The translations under genes were made by a program, and so were the position numbers. A model generated the notes under the pieces. That model did not search any database. It saw nothing but the letters and a program-made list of their open reading frames with translations, and was not told where the DNA came from. Below, in pieces: positions 8,086 to 19,106 of a stretch of 64,000 nucleotides of DNA; position 1 is the first letter of the stretch, and each line of letters starts with the position of its first letter. The stretch is from Clostridia bacterium (GTDB lineage Bacteria > Bacillota > Clostridia > TANB77 > CAG-508). The DNA is taken from assembly GCA_022797215.1 (NCBI GenBank), contig JAAWKD010000006.1:1-64000 (forward strand). The letters are read 5' to 3'.

Positions 8086-9268
8086 AATGATTACAATGAT
8101 ATTAGCAATTGTCTTAATTGCTATGGTAATGTTATTAGCAGTTCTTTGTATGTTATATATGAAATCTAGAAGCAAAAAAACTGAGACAAGAAAAGAAACT
8201 TCGCAGGTATCAGGAAAAAAGGAAAGCAAAGCAAATAAAAGTTATCAAGTAGAATCTGTTTTTGATTTTATGGAATTTGACAATATAGAAGATAACATGA
8301 TTTCCACCAAAAATGGTGGGAAATATGTCATGGTTGTAGAATGTCAAGGAATTAACTATGATTTGATGTCAGAAGTAGAAAAAAATGCAGTAGAGGAAGG
8401 ATTTATTCAATTTCTAAATACATTAAGACATCCTGTTCAAATTTATACACAAACTAGAACAATTAACTTAGAAAGTAGTATTCAAACCTATCGCGATAAA
8501 ATAAAAGAAATTGAAGAAGAACTAGAAAAAGAAAAAAGAAAATATGAAGAAATGGTGAATTCAGGAAGATATACACAGGAACAACTAAATGCGGCCTTCT
8601 ATGATTTAACCAAAACCACAAACCTTTATGAATATGGAAAAGATATTATTTATACAACAGAAAGAATGAGCTTAAATAAAAATGTATTAAATCAAAAATA
8701 TTATATTATTATTCCATATTATCCAGAAGAATTAGGAGACAACAATTTCGACAAACAAGAAATTAGAAATCTAGCTTTCTCAGAATTATACACAAGAGCA
8801 CAATCTATTGTTAGAACATTATCTGTTTGTGGTGTAACAGGAAAAGTATTAGACTCTAATGAATTAGTAGATTTATTATACATTGCCTATAATAGGGATG
8901 ATGCAGAAATCTATGGAATTGATAAAGCAATCGAAGCAGGATATAATGAACTATATTCAACCGCGCCTGATGTAATAGACAAGAAAATGAAGGCATTAAA
9001 TGAACAAATAGAAAAAGAAGCTTTTGAAAAAGCAAATCAGAAAGTAATTGAAGCAAAAACAGAAAAGCAAAAAGCTTTTGAACAAAAACAAGCAAATCAA
9101 GAAGATTTAATTGCACAATTAGCATCTATTATTGTAGAACAAAATAGAGGTTCAATAGGAAATGATGTTGCAGATAATGCAATAGGAAAAATACAAGAGG
9201 AAACACAAAAGAGAAGAGGAAGACCTAAAAAGCAAACCTCAGAAAGTACACTAAAGAAGGAGGCGTAG
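8078..9268 (+). CDS. Membrane-anchored VirB4 N-terminal-like subunit
   Basis: 396 residues: one N-terminal membrane helix, a basic linker, then FDFMEFDNIEDNMISTKNGG and a region with YVMVVECQGINYDLMS, which resembles the N-terminal domain of VirB4/TraC ATPases. A long coiled coil (about 140-170) and an Ala/Lys/Gln-rich C-terminal tail follow. No Walker motifs are present. The ATPase itself is the next gene, 6 nt downstream, so VirB4 appears to be made as two chains. It ends with an RRGRPKK basic motif. Confidence 0.65.
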   Translation: MIEMITMILAIVLIAMVMLLAVLCMLYMKSRSKKTETRKETSQVSGKKESKANKSYQVESVFDFMEFDNIEDNMISTKNGGKYVMVVECQGINYDLMSEVEKNAVEEGFIQFLNTLRHPVQIYTQTRTINLESSIQTYRDKIKEIEEELEKEKRKYEEMVNSGRYTQEQLNAAFYDLTKTTNLYEYGKDIIYTTERMSLNKNVLNQKYYIIIPYYPEELGDNNFDKQEIRNLAFSELYTRAQSIVRTLSVCGVTGKVLDSNELVDLLYIAYNRDDAEIYGIDKAIEAGYNELYSTAPDVIDKKMKALNEQIEKEAFEKANQKVIEAKTEKQKAFEQKQANQEDLIAQLASIIVEQNRGSIGNDVADNAIGKIQEETQKRRGRPKKQTSESTLKKEA

Positions 9269-9274
9269 TAGAAA

Positions 9275-11254
9275 ATGAGCAAAAAGAACAAGCAAAGGGA
9301 AATAGAAGTCCAACAACAGCGCAATGATTATACAAAACCAAATGAATACAAAATTTTAAAGAAAAAGACCATTAAAGAATTAATTACTCCAGCTGGAATT
9401 GATACTAGTAATATTGACCACTTAGAAATTATTTCTAATGTGACAAGATATGCAAGAAGTTTCTTTGTATCATCACTTCCTAGAATGTGTACTTTCCCTG
9501 AACTATTTAGAGATATGTACCTATTTGGAGATATTAATACTTCTATCTACATAAACCCAATTCAAGAGTCTAGATCACAAAACGAATTAAACCGTGTTAT
9601 TAATGAACTAGAAACAGAAAGAATTGTAGCAGCAGATAAAGGAAATATTAACAGAGAAAGTACCTTAGGTCAAAAAAGAGCAGAAGCAGAGCAATTAAGA
9701 GACGAAATTGCAGCAGGTTTTAACAAATTATATGAAGCATCTATTGTAGCAACTCTATTTGCCTATAGCCTAGAAGATCTAGATAAATATACAAAATTAC
9801 TTGCAACAGAAATGTCAAAATCTTTGGTAAATATTAAAACTGCATGGGGGATGCAAGAAGCAGCCTTTAAATCTAATTTGCCTTTAATGGACGATAAAAT
9901 TAGAAAAACACATACTTTTGATAGACGTTCTATGGGAACAGTTTTCCCATTTACAACATCAGAAGTAGGGCATCCAACAGGAATTCCACTAGGAATTAAT
10001 AAACAAACTGGAGTACCAATTTTATTTGATAACTTCCATAATTCACTTACTAACTACAATATGGTTATTTTTGCAAAATCAGGTGCAGGTAAATCAGTAA
10101 CAATGAAAACTTTAATTTCTCGTAGTGCAGTATTAATGGGAATACAAAGTTTAGCCTTAGATGCAGAAGGGGAATATAGCATTGTAGCAGAGAGCTTGGG
10201 CGGAATTAATGTAGTTTTATCACCTACCTCTAAAACAATTATTAACATTTTTGATATTGAAACTGAGGTTGTAAAAGATGAAATTACAGGAAAAGAAAGA
10301 TTAGTACTAAATGTAGAAAACAAAGTAGAAGACGTAACACAGGCTTTGCTTACAATGGCAAGAGGTAGCACAAGAAGCCAAGAAGTAAACGAGCTTACCA
10401 AACAAATTATAGCAGAATCAGTAGCAGAAGAGTATTCTGCACATGGAATAAACAGTGATCCTAACAGCTTATATGATACAACAACAGGACTAACTAATGG
10501 AAATATGTTAGGAAGAGAAAAGAAACAAATGCCTACCATTGGTTCTTGGTATAAAAGAATTCAGGCAAAAGCTGCTGCAAATACAAACCAAGACTATAGT
10601 TTCCATTATAGTTATTTACTAAAAGTTATGAAACAGTATATTAGAGAATATGACGGACAAATGGCATATTTTGATGGACAATCTACATTCGATTTATTAG
10701 ATGGAACATTATTCATTAATCTAGATATTTCACAACTAGAAGAAAGATTTGCAAGACCTTTAGCACAACAAATTTTGCTAGCTTGGATTTGGGAGAAATA
10801 TGTTAAGAAAAACAGTGAAGACAGATCAAAAGCAGCTAAAAAGAGAGTATTAGTAGACGAGGCATGGATGCTATTACCATATCCAGAAGCAGTAGACTTC
10901 TTAAATACTATGGCAAGGCGTGCTAGAAAGAGAAATGTATCTTTAGCTATTATTTCTCAAAGGTTCCAAGACTTTTATGAAAAACCAGAAGCACAAGCAG
11001 TATTAACTTCATCAGATACAAAGTTATTTTTAGCACAAGATAAATCAGAAATTGGGTACCTAAAAGAAGTATTTAAACTAAGTGAAGGAGAAGCTAATTT
11101 CTTAATCACATGTTTCAAAGGAGAAGGTTTATTAAAAGTAGGAGCAGATAGTGCTATTATTCAGATACAACCAACAGCAAAGGAATTTGAATTCGTAGAA
11201 ACGAACTTAAATAAATTAGCACAAAAGAAAAACAAACAAGCAATAAATTATTAG
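9275..11254 (+). CDS. virB4: VirB4/TraC-family secretion ATPase
   Basis: 659 residues. Walker A is AKSGAGKSVTMKT near residue 268; Walker B is RVLVDEAWMLL near residue 525, followed by the family block MARRARKRNVSLAIISQRFQ. This is the energising ATPase of a type IV secretion system, binding the cytosolic face of the membrane complex. There is no relaxase or VirD4 coupling protein next to it, so the cluster is not an ordinary conjugation module. The start ATG has a GGAGG RBS. Confidence 0.9.
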   Translation: MSKKNKQREIEVQQQRNDYTKPNEYKILKKKTIKELITPAGIDTSNIDHLEIISNVTRYARSFFVSSLPRMCTFPELFRDMYLFGDINTSIYINPIQESRSQNELNRVINELETERIVAADKGNINRESTLGQKRAEAEQLRDEIAAGFNKLYEASIVATLFAYSLEDLDKYTKLLATEMSKSLVNIKTAWGMQEAAFKSNLPLMDDKIRKTHTFDRRSMGTVFPFTTSEVGHPTGIPLGINKQTGVPILFDNFHNSLTNYNMVIFAKSGAGKSVTMKTLISRSAVLMGIQSLALDAEGEYSIVAESLGGINVVLSPTSKTIINIFDIETEVVKDEITGKERLVLNVENKVEDVTQALLTMARGSTRSQEVNELTKQIIAESVAEEYSAHGINSDPNSLYDTTTGLTNGNMLGREKKQMPTIGSWYKRIQAKAAANTNQDYSFHYSYLLKVMKQYIREYDGQMAYFDGQSTFDLLDGTLFINLDISQLEERFARPLAQQILLAWIWEKYVKKNSEDRSKAAKKRVLVDEAWMLLPYPEAVDFLNTMARRARKRNVSLAIISQRFQDFYEKPEAQAVLTSSDTKLFLAQDKSEIGYLKEVFKLSEGEANFLITCFKGEGLLKVGADSAIIQIQPTAKEFEFVETNLNKLAQKKNKQAINY

Positions 11255-11262
11255 GGGGAATT

Positions 11263-14092
11263 ATGAAGAAATTAATTGCTAAAAACAAGTTAACACAAAA
11301 GATATTTCTATCAATAATCGTGGTATTATTGCTTAGTTTTGCTGTGCCAGTAAAGTCACAAGCTGGTTTAGGAGGAATTCTGTTAGACCCACTTTTTGAC
11401 TTGGTAGGAACAGTACTAGATGTTTTTGTAGGAGCTTTGCAAGCATTTTTAGTAGATGGAGAATTTAATAATAGCGAAGATTCAAGTGGACTAAATTTTT
11501 ATTTAGCAGATAAAGAAGATTTTATGTCTAAAGTAGATAATGAATATAAAGACTTCAAATACTCAACTGGGAATGGAGAAGCACAAATTACTATGAGTGT
11601 AGATGAACTAGACAAAAGTTTTTGGCGGAAATAGTAATTATGCCATTCCAGTTATGAGATATTCTCCAGAAAAGATTTTCTCAGGGTTAATTCCAGCTTT
11701 AGATATTAACTTTGTTGATCCACAAGACTGGGGAAGCAATGAATTGAATGAACGTTCTATAGCAAGAGCCTTACATGAAACAATAGCATCTTGGTATGTT
11801 TCTTTAAGAAATTTAGCATTAGTAGCTTTAATGTTAGTATTAGTATACATAGGTATTCGAATTGTAATTAGTAGTACAGCATCAGATAAAGCAAAATTCA
11901 AGCAAATGTTAATGGATTGGGTTGTTGCAATGTGTCTTCTTTTCTGTCTACACTATATTATGACATTTACAACAACCATTGTAAATGAAATATCAAGGGC
12001 AATTAGCGGCTCAGCAAGTAGCAATGGAAATAATGTGGCAGTGCAAGTAACAGGTGATGATATACCAGTTGAATTTAATACCGATTTAATGGGACTTATC
12101 CGTTTCAAAATGCAATCACCAAACGTAACAGGAAAAATTCTATACTTGATTTTATATTTAGCTATGGTAATTTATACTTTTATGTTTACATTCTACTATT
12201 TGAAGAGGGTACTGACCATCGCATTTTTAACGCTAATTTCGCCATTAGTAGCCTTAACTTATCCAATTGATAAAATAAGGGATGGAAAAGCACAGGCTTT
12301 TGATATGTGGCTAAAGGAATATACATTTAATGCATTGTTACAACCTTTTCACTTAATTATTTATAGTATTTTTGTAGGTTCAGCAATTGATTTAGCAGCT
12401 AAGAATCCACTATTTGCTATTGTTGCATTAGCTTTCATTACACCAGCTGAAAAGATACTTCGTAAGTTCTTCGGATTTGAAAAAGCAAGTACAGCAGGTG
12501 CTCTAGGTGCAGTTGCCAGTGCAGCAGGTGGGGCAGCTTTTATGAACCAAATGCAAAAGCTTATGTCACCTAAAAAAGGAGGCGGAGCAGGAGGAAATAA
12601 AGGTATTAAAACGAAAGATAGGCCAGAAGGTTCAGCTCCATCCTTAGGGGATGCTTTTGGTAATGGAAATGGAGGAGGAGAAAATCCACCAGAAAATAAC
12701 CCGCCAGGAAATAATCCACCAGAAGGACCATCAGCACAAGAAAGAATGTTAGATGCCTATGATGAAGGCTGGGGAACAGACGCTTATGATCCAGCTGAAA
12801 GAGAGGCAATGGCAAGAGACACTTATCAACAACCAGAACCAAGAAATTATACAGATGAGGAATATAGACAATCATTAAGAGATGTAGGATATACAGATGA
12901 GGATATTAATGAGTTAATAGGCAGTGCACCAGTAGCAGGAGAAGATAATGGAGGAGGTAGTGGAGATGTTTCAAATTCAAATCCGCCACCATCAAATTCA
13001 CCACCATCAGATCCACCTTCACCACCAGAATTGCCAGATCCACCACCAACACCAGATAGACTACATGGACAAGGAGTCTTCCAATGGTCAGATAATGATG
13101 ATAGGACTGCAGGACAATATTTAGGCGGAATAGCAAGAGCTGGTGCTTCGTGGGCAGGCAATAAAATTGCAAATTCAACACCAGGACAAGAGGCTATTCG
13201 ATTAGGAAGAAATGTTGCTGGTAAAGCAAAAAGTGTAAGAGATATGGCAGCCGATAAAGCACAAAAAGTTGGAGACTGGGCTAGTGGAAAAGCACAACAA
13301 GTTGGAGATTGGGGAAGAGAGAATATACCAAAGCCTATTAGAAATTCAGCAGGCACATTGGCAAGAGCAACAGGAAATGCAGCTGTAAGTGCCGCAAAAG
13401 CAACAGGTAGAGCAGCACTAGGAGTTGGAAATGTAGCAGTACAATCTGGATTAGCAGTTGGAAAAGCTGCATTAAAGGCAGCACCAGGTGCAATAATCGG
13501 TACAGCAGCAGGTATTGCAGGAGATGAGCTAAGTGACATTCCTAAATATGCATTAGGAGGTGCAGCACTAACTAGTACAATTGGAACAAGTGCAGTAGCA
13601 CAAGCAGGATCATTTATAGCAGATGCTTATAGACAAGGTTCAGGAACAAGCTATGAAGCATCTATAGAGCAAAGGAAAAAGGATTATATAGATAATAACA
13701 AAGAACTATATCAACAAAAATTCCCAGAAGCTTCTAGAAAAGAGCTAAAAGAAAAACTAGAACAAGGTGCATATTATGACAGTGTTGGAATTGAAGGAAA
13801 AGATACTTTGAAAGCTGTTAGTATGCAAAAAAGAATTAAAGAAGAAATGATGGCTCAGCAACAAGGAATGGCAGAGGAAGATGCCAATAGGAGAGCACAA
13901 GCACAAACAGCAGCAATTATGAAAGAAGTCAAAGATTATAGTGCAAAAGATTTAGTAGATGAAAAGAAAGTAGAAAGTTTAAGAAATAATTTATCAAGAC
14001 GATTAGAAGGGCAAGGACTAACAGGAAGAGAAAAAACACAAACGGTTGATATGATTGTTAGAGAAATGAAAAAAGCCCGTGGAGTAGAATAA
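11263..14092 (+). CDS. VirB6-like channel protein, read through a CGG +1 frameshift
   Basis: Two reading frames join into one protein of about 940 residues. The first 121 codons (signal sequence, then a loop) reach TGG CGG at 11626; skipping that C continues as GGA AAT AGT (W-G-N-S-N-Y-A-I-P) into the second frame. The middle has five or six membrane helices (about residues 180-400), as in VirB6/TrbL channel subunits, and a long cytosolic tail with Pro-rich (PPGNNPPEGP) and Ala/Gly-rich repeats. The second frame has no RBS near its first ATG at 11654, supporting a single fused product. Without the shift the protein would end three residues after the W-C junction. Confidence 0.82.
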
Positions 14093-14115
14093 AATAACAA
14101 AGGAGAGCTATAACA

Positions 14116-15069
14116 ATGAAAAAGTTATTAAGATATTGGAACCAAAACAAAAGGAAGATATTAATAACTCTAGCAGTTATAGCTCTTGTTATTATTATCA
14201 TACAAATGATAAATGCTATGGTAAAAAGTCAAAATGAGAAAGACAAAAATAAAGGAACAAACCACGCAGTTGTGGCAAATGACATTACAAAACCAAACCA
14301 GTCTGTGATAACCAATGATAAATTAACACCAAAGGAAACACAGGAAACTTCAGACTTTATTGAGAAGTTTGTTGATTACTGTAATCAAAATAAAGTTGAG
14401 GAAGCATATAACCTATTAACCGAAGAATGTAAGACTGAGTTATATCCAACAAAAGAGATATTTATTAGCAATTATATGAACCAAATTTTTAAAGAACAAG
14501 TCAATTATGAATTAGAACTATGGTATTCTGTTACAAATTGTCATACATATCGAATTACTTATCATAAAGGCAACTTATTACAAACTGGCGGACAAGCTTC
14601 CAGTAGTAATTTTGTAGATTATATCACTTTATTGAAACAAAATGGGGAATATAAGTTAAATATTAACAAATTTATCCGAAAGGAAAGAGTAAACAAGCAA
14701 GGCGGAAATAAAGGAATAGAAATACAAGTAAATGATAAAAGCATTTATGTAGATTATGAAATTTATCATATGACAGTGCAAAATAATACGGATAAAACCA
14801 TTTTATTAAATGATGGCACAAATGCAAAAGATTTTTGTTTAATAGGAAGAAATAATAGTATATTTACTTCTGCTATATCTGAGTTACCAACAAGTAATTT
14901 AACATTAAGTCCACAATATCGCAAAACAATGGACATCAAATTTAACAAAATATATATGACACAAAGTAAAGTACAGACAATGCAAATAACCAATATTTAC
15001 TTAGACAAAAACCAATATGATACAAACCAAGAAAATGCAGAAAAAATTACAGTGAAAGTAGAATTATAA
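14116..15069 (+). CDS. Membrane-anchored NTF2-like protein (VirB8/TcpC-like)
   Basis: 317 residues: cytosolic basic start, one membrane helix (about 12-33), a linker, then an NTF2-type domain whose first helices read FIEKFVDYCNQNKVEEAYNLL. A second beta-rich domain (about 190-317) ends with YLDKNQYDTNQ. One TM plus NTF2-fold is the layout of VirB8 and TcpC, which bridge membrane and wall in the secretion channel. RBS AAAGGAG, 23 nt after the VirB6-like gene. Confidence 0.65.
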   Translation: MKKLLRYWNQNKRKILITLAVIALVIIIIQMINAMVKSQNEKDKNKGTNHAVVANDITKPNQSVITNDKLTPKETQETSDFIEKFVDYCNQNKVEEAYNLLTEECKTELYPTKEIFISNYMNQIFKEQVNYELELWYSVTNCHTYRITYHKGNLLQTGGQASSSNFVDYITLLKQNGEYKLNINKFIRKERVNKQGGNKGIEIQVNDKSIYVDYEIYHMTVQNNTDKTILLNDGTNAKDFCLIGRNNSIFTSAISELPTSNLTLSPQYRKTMDIKFNKIYMTQSKVQTMQITNIYLDKNQYDTNQENAEKITVKVEL

Positions 15070-15090
15070 TAAAAAAAAGAAGAAAGGTAG

Positions 15091-17716
15091 GTGAGAAATG
15101 TGGGAAATGATGAAGAACAAAAAAATAGTATAGGCAATCAATTAAAAGAAGCAGGAAAAGAAGAAATAAAGAAAAAAGGAAAAGAAGTCGCAAAAAAAAT
15201 TCTGAAAAAAGCCCTACCATATATTGCAGGAGTATTATTAGCTTTAGTGCTGGTTTCTTGTTTAATGGCAGTAGTAAATATTCTAGTAGAAGGAGCACAA
15301 GGTATCATTAATGCAATTGTGGATGCTTTTAAGGGAGATCAAACTGCTATTGAAATAAGTGATGAAAAATTAGATGAACTAATAAAAATTATAGAAGAAA
15401 CAGGAATAGACCTAGAAGATCTAGAACTTCTACGGAGAGATTGACTATGATTCCCCAGATATGGAAGAAGAAATTAAAGAAGCAAAAAGAAAATATGTTA
15501 GAATGTTCTTTGAAGCGCAAATTATGACACAAGAATTAAAAAGAGGCAATGATAATTTAGATAAGCAAGGTCATGTGTACTTGTATCCAGAGTCAACACT
15601 GGGAATGAGTGATTTAACTCCATATCAAACCCTAACCTATATAAAATATCAGTCTAGTGATCCGAATGAAGAAACTTTCAAAAAGAAAGTAGAAGAGAAT
15701 TCACCAGGTATTCAATCTTATTTCTCTGTAAATTCAGAGGGACAATTAGTACTTGCAACAGTAGAAACTACCGTTGTATCAGTAACATCAAAAACTGATG
15801 GAGATCTATTTTCTAATACTAACAACTCTACTACCTATAAAGTTACAGAAGTACCAATTGATTATAAAAGCATGATTTCCCAATATGCAACACCAATGAG
15901 TTTCTTCTTAGAACTAGGAATGGTAACTAGAAATCCAGAGTTTTTAGCAGCAGTAGTTGAGTTGGTAAAATCAAAAACGAATATACAATTAACGGTTTTA
16001 AATACAACAACAGAAGATGTTACAACACAAACAGACATCTCAACAGAACATATTCGTGGAAGAAGAACCGTATCTGGTGGAGGACGAACAGTAGTAGTTC
16101 CTTATGCGTCAGATAAAACGACGACAACAACAACTACTACTACTAAGAAGACAGTAACTCCTACAGTAAGAGTAACGTCAGTAGATACATGGATTTGCAG
16201 TCAAAAAATCACCTATAGTAAAATACCAGGAACTCCAATCGAAGATGACTATACAATAGACCAACCAAGTGATCCTGAAAAATCACTTAGTAGTGATACT
16301 ACCAAAATAGAATCTGTATCTTGGACAACCAGAGAGCCTTCTACAGTACATACTTCAAGCAGAAGAGATACTTACGACTCTGGAATAGCATCAGATTATG
16401 TGGACAACACAGATGAATTTATTAAACTATTCGATGTAGAATATAAGATTCCAAATTCAAAAGAAAAAAGAACAGCAGGCGCTTATTTAAAAACAGATGC
16501 AGAGTTATTTTTTGAACTATTAAGCCAAAACCCTGAAACACAAGGGATGGAAATAGTCATGAGATACATCATGCAAAAATATGATACTACAAGAGACTAT
16601 GGGGCAGATGACTTTAATTTCAATATGTTTAACCCAGGATCTTTCTCAACGATTGATGGAATTTATGGTTCATCCATAGAAGATAAATTTTGGTATGCTT
16701 TAAAAAGAATGGGATATACAGCAGAAGCAATTGCAGGAGCAATGGGAAATGTATATTGCGAATCGAGTTTTAGACCAACAGCTCTCAACTCTTCTTCAGG
16801 AGCTTATGGATTAGCACAATGGATGGGAGGAAGAAGAACTGCATTGCAAAACTATGCAGCTTCTAAAGGAAAAACAGAAGAAGATGAAGATTGCCAAATT
16901 GAATTTTTAATTGCTGAAATTACAGGCTCAGGAGATGCAGCAAGTTATGCAACAAGAAGAACAGCAGGAGGAAAAGGAGCCAACTATTATACCTATAATG
17001 ATTGGGTAAATGCATCTGACGAAAAACAAGCAGCGATTGCATATTGTTGGTTTTATGAAACACCAAGTACTGCTGATACGAAAACAAGTCAGGTACTTGC
17101 TGAAGAAAAGAAGAGATCAGACGAAGCAACAAGGTATTATGAATTATATAAGAATAAAGGAGAAGGAGGCATTACCTCTGACTCAGATGATAAGAGCGTA
17201 AAATGTTATTATACAGCTTCTAATGGAAGAAAATTCACCATATTGAACCAAAATACAATTTCTAATTGGGGAGATAAATGTAATAGGGCAGCAGATGCGA
17301 TTATTGCTAGTGGATATTCTGGTGAAACGCCATCACAATTAATTTCAGCTAGAAATAATACGCCTGGTGACTATTTTGGAGTTATTGCAGGAAATAGTTA
17401 TTGGAATAAATATGGTTTAAAAGTAACAAAGACAGACAATGATTTAAACCTAGCTAATTATCAAGAAGACTTAAGAAATCAGTTAGTATCAGGTGGGTAC
17501 GCAATTATTTGGTTAAATAATAATTCTAGTACCTATTATGGAAAATCAGGAACAAAATGGACCTCTAAATTCCACTGGATTGCCATTATTGACTATAAAT
17601 ATGAAAATGGAAAAGAACAAATGGCTGTAGCAGATTGGAGAGGTATTACATGGGTAGGATTAGACGAATTTACTACAAATGGTGTAAGACATATGGTTTT
17701 TGTTAATGAAAAATAA
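15091..17716 (+). CDS. Two-domain wall hydrolase (phage tail lysozyme-like + C39-like), CGG +1 frameshift
   Basis: The first frame (114 codons: Lys/Glu-rich start, one membrane helix) meets CTA CGG at 15433. Skipping the C gives GGA GAG ATT GAC TAT (G-E-I-D-Y-D-S-P-D-M) and joins the 751-codon second frame, for about 874 residues. Around residue 530-640 lies a lysozyme-type domain (AGAMGNVYCESSF... YGLAQWMG). The C-terminal 180 residues look like a C39/papain-type peptidase or amidase: GDKCNRAADAI with the Cys, FHWIAIIDY with the His, and VADWRG. Thr-rich repeats at about 210-240 suggest a surface linker. It is the VirB1-like gap-maker of the cluster. GTG 15091 is the assumed start; GTG 15100 is possible. 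Confidence 0.82.
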
Positions 17717-17751
17717 AAATCCTTGTGAGAGGAGGAAAAACAGAAGAAAAT

Positions 17752-19096
17752 ATGGATAAAAAAATAATATTAAAATTAATGATGATTGTATTAGGTGCTA
17801 GTATCATTTTGACCATTGCATTATTACTTCTTCAAACAAAAAAAGAAGACAAAAATGGAAAGAATATAGAAACACGGTGAAATAGTCAACGCTGAAGATT
17901 TTGTAAGTACATATGGAAAAACAGAGGATAACAAAGTAGATAAACAAGCATATTTTGATGTGGTTACTTGTGTTACACAATACTTAAATGTCATTAATAT
18001 CAAGAATGATGCCTATTATACCTATGACGAAAAAGGTAATTATGTACTGGCTATTGATGAAATTAAAATAAAAGAAAATATTTATAACTTACTAAGCCAA
18101 AATTACATTACACAAAACCAAGTAACCATGCAAAATGTATATGAAAAGGTAGAAACTTTAGAAAATCAGGTTTTATTTGTACCAATAGAAATTGCTATGG
18201 TGCAAGACTCAGAAGTAAAAAGCTTTGCCATTTCAGGATTATTAGAATCACCACAAAACTATCAGGTTGTTGGAAAAAAGACAATGATAGTCAATATTGA
18301 TATGAAAAACAACACGTATTCTATAGAACCAATAAAAGGTGAGGATGTTAATATAAAAGAGATAAAAGCAAGCCAAACAGAAACAGACATTACCACAAAT
18401 GAACACAATAAATATACTTCTATTACAGCAAACCATGAAACAACAGTAAAAGACTATGCCAATTTATATAAAAGATTAGCACTAGGAAGTCCAGAAAGAA
18501 TGTATGAATTACTAGACAAAGAGTATAAAGCAGCTAAATTTGGAAGTTTAGAGAGTTTTAAAAAATATATTCAAGCAAACAAAAATGAGACAATAGGGAT
18601 TAACCCACAGCAATATCAAGTAACACAACAAGGAAAAGAAACACAATATGTTATGATTGATCAAAATGGAGCTTATTATATTATTCGTGAAAAAGGAGTG
18701 CTAGATTATACAATCTTATTAGACACATATACAATTGACCTACCAGAATTTACACAAAAATATGAGAATTCTACAGATGAACAAAAGGTGTTATTAAATA
18801 TCCAGAAGTTTTTTGAAGCAATTAACCACCAAGACTATACTTATGCTTATAGCAAACTAGATGAGACGTTCAAAAATAACAATTTTAAAACTATTGCAGA
18901 ATTTGAAACATATATGAAGAAAAACTTCTTCGGTAAAAATAAGTTAGCAGCAGGGAAGGTAGAAAAACAAGGAAATATCTATTTATATGATATTAATATG
19001 AGTGATGCCACTGGAAAAGATACGACTATAAAGAAAAAGAATTTTGTAATGCAATTAAAAGAAGGAACTAATTTTGTAATGTCTTTTGAAGTTTAA
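17752..19096 (+). CDS. Second NTF2-like membrane protein, CGG +1 frameshift
   Basis: The first 41 codons encode a start with GGAGG RBS and one membrane helix. The frame then meets ACA CGG TGA at 17875. Skipping the C gives GGT GAA ATA GTC AAC (G-E-I-V-N-A-E-D-F), which runs open into the next frame to 19096, for about 447 residues. Two NTF2-like repeats are visible: around DYANLYKRLALGSPERMYEL and around IQKFFEAINHQDYTYAYSKL. Paired NTF2 domains on a TM anchor recall TcpC. Without the shift the product stops at the next codon, leaving a 42-residue peptide. Confidence 0.78.
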
Positions 19097-19106
19097 GGAG
19101 GAAAAA

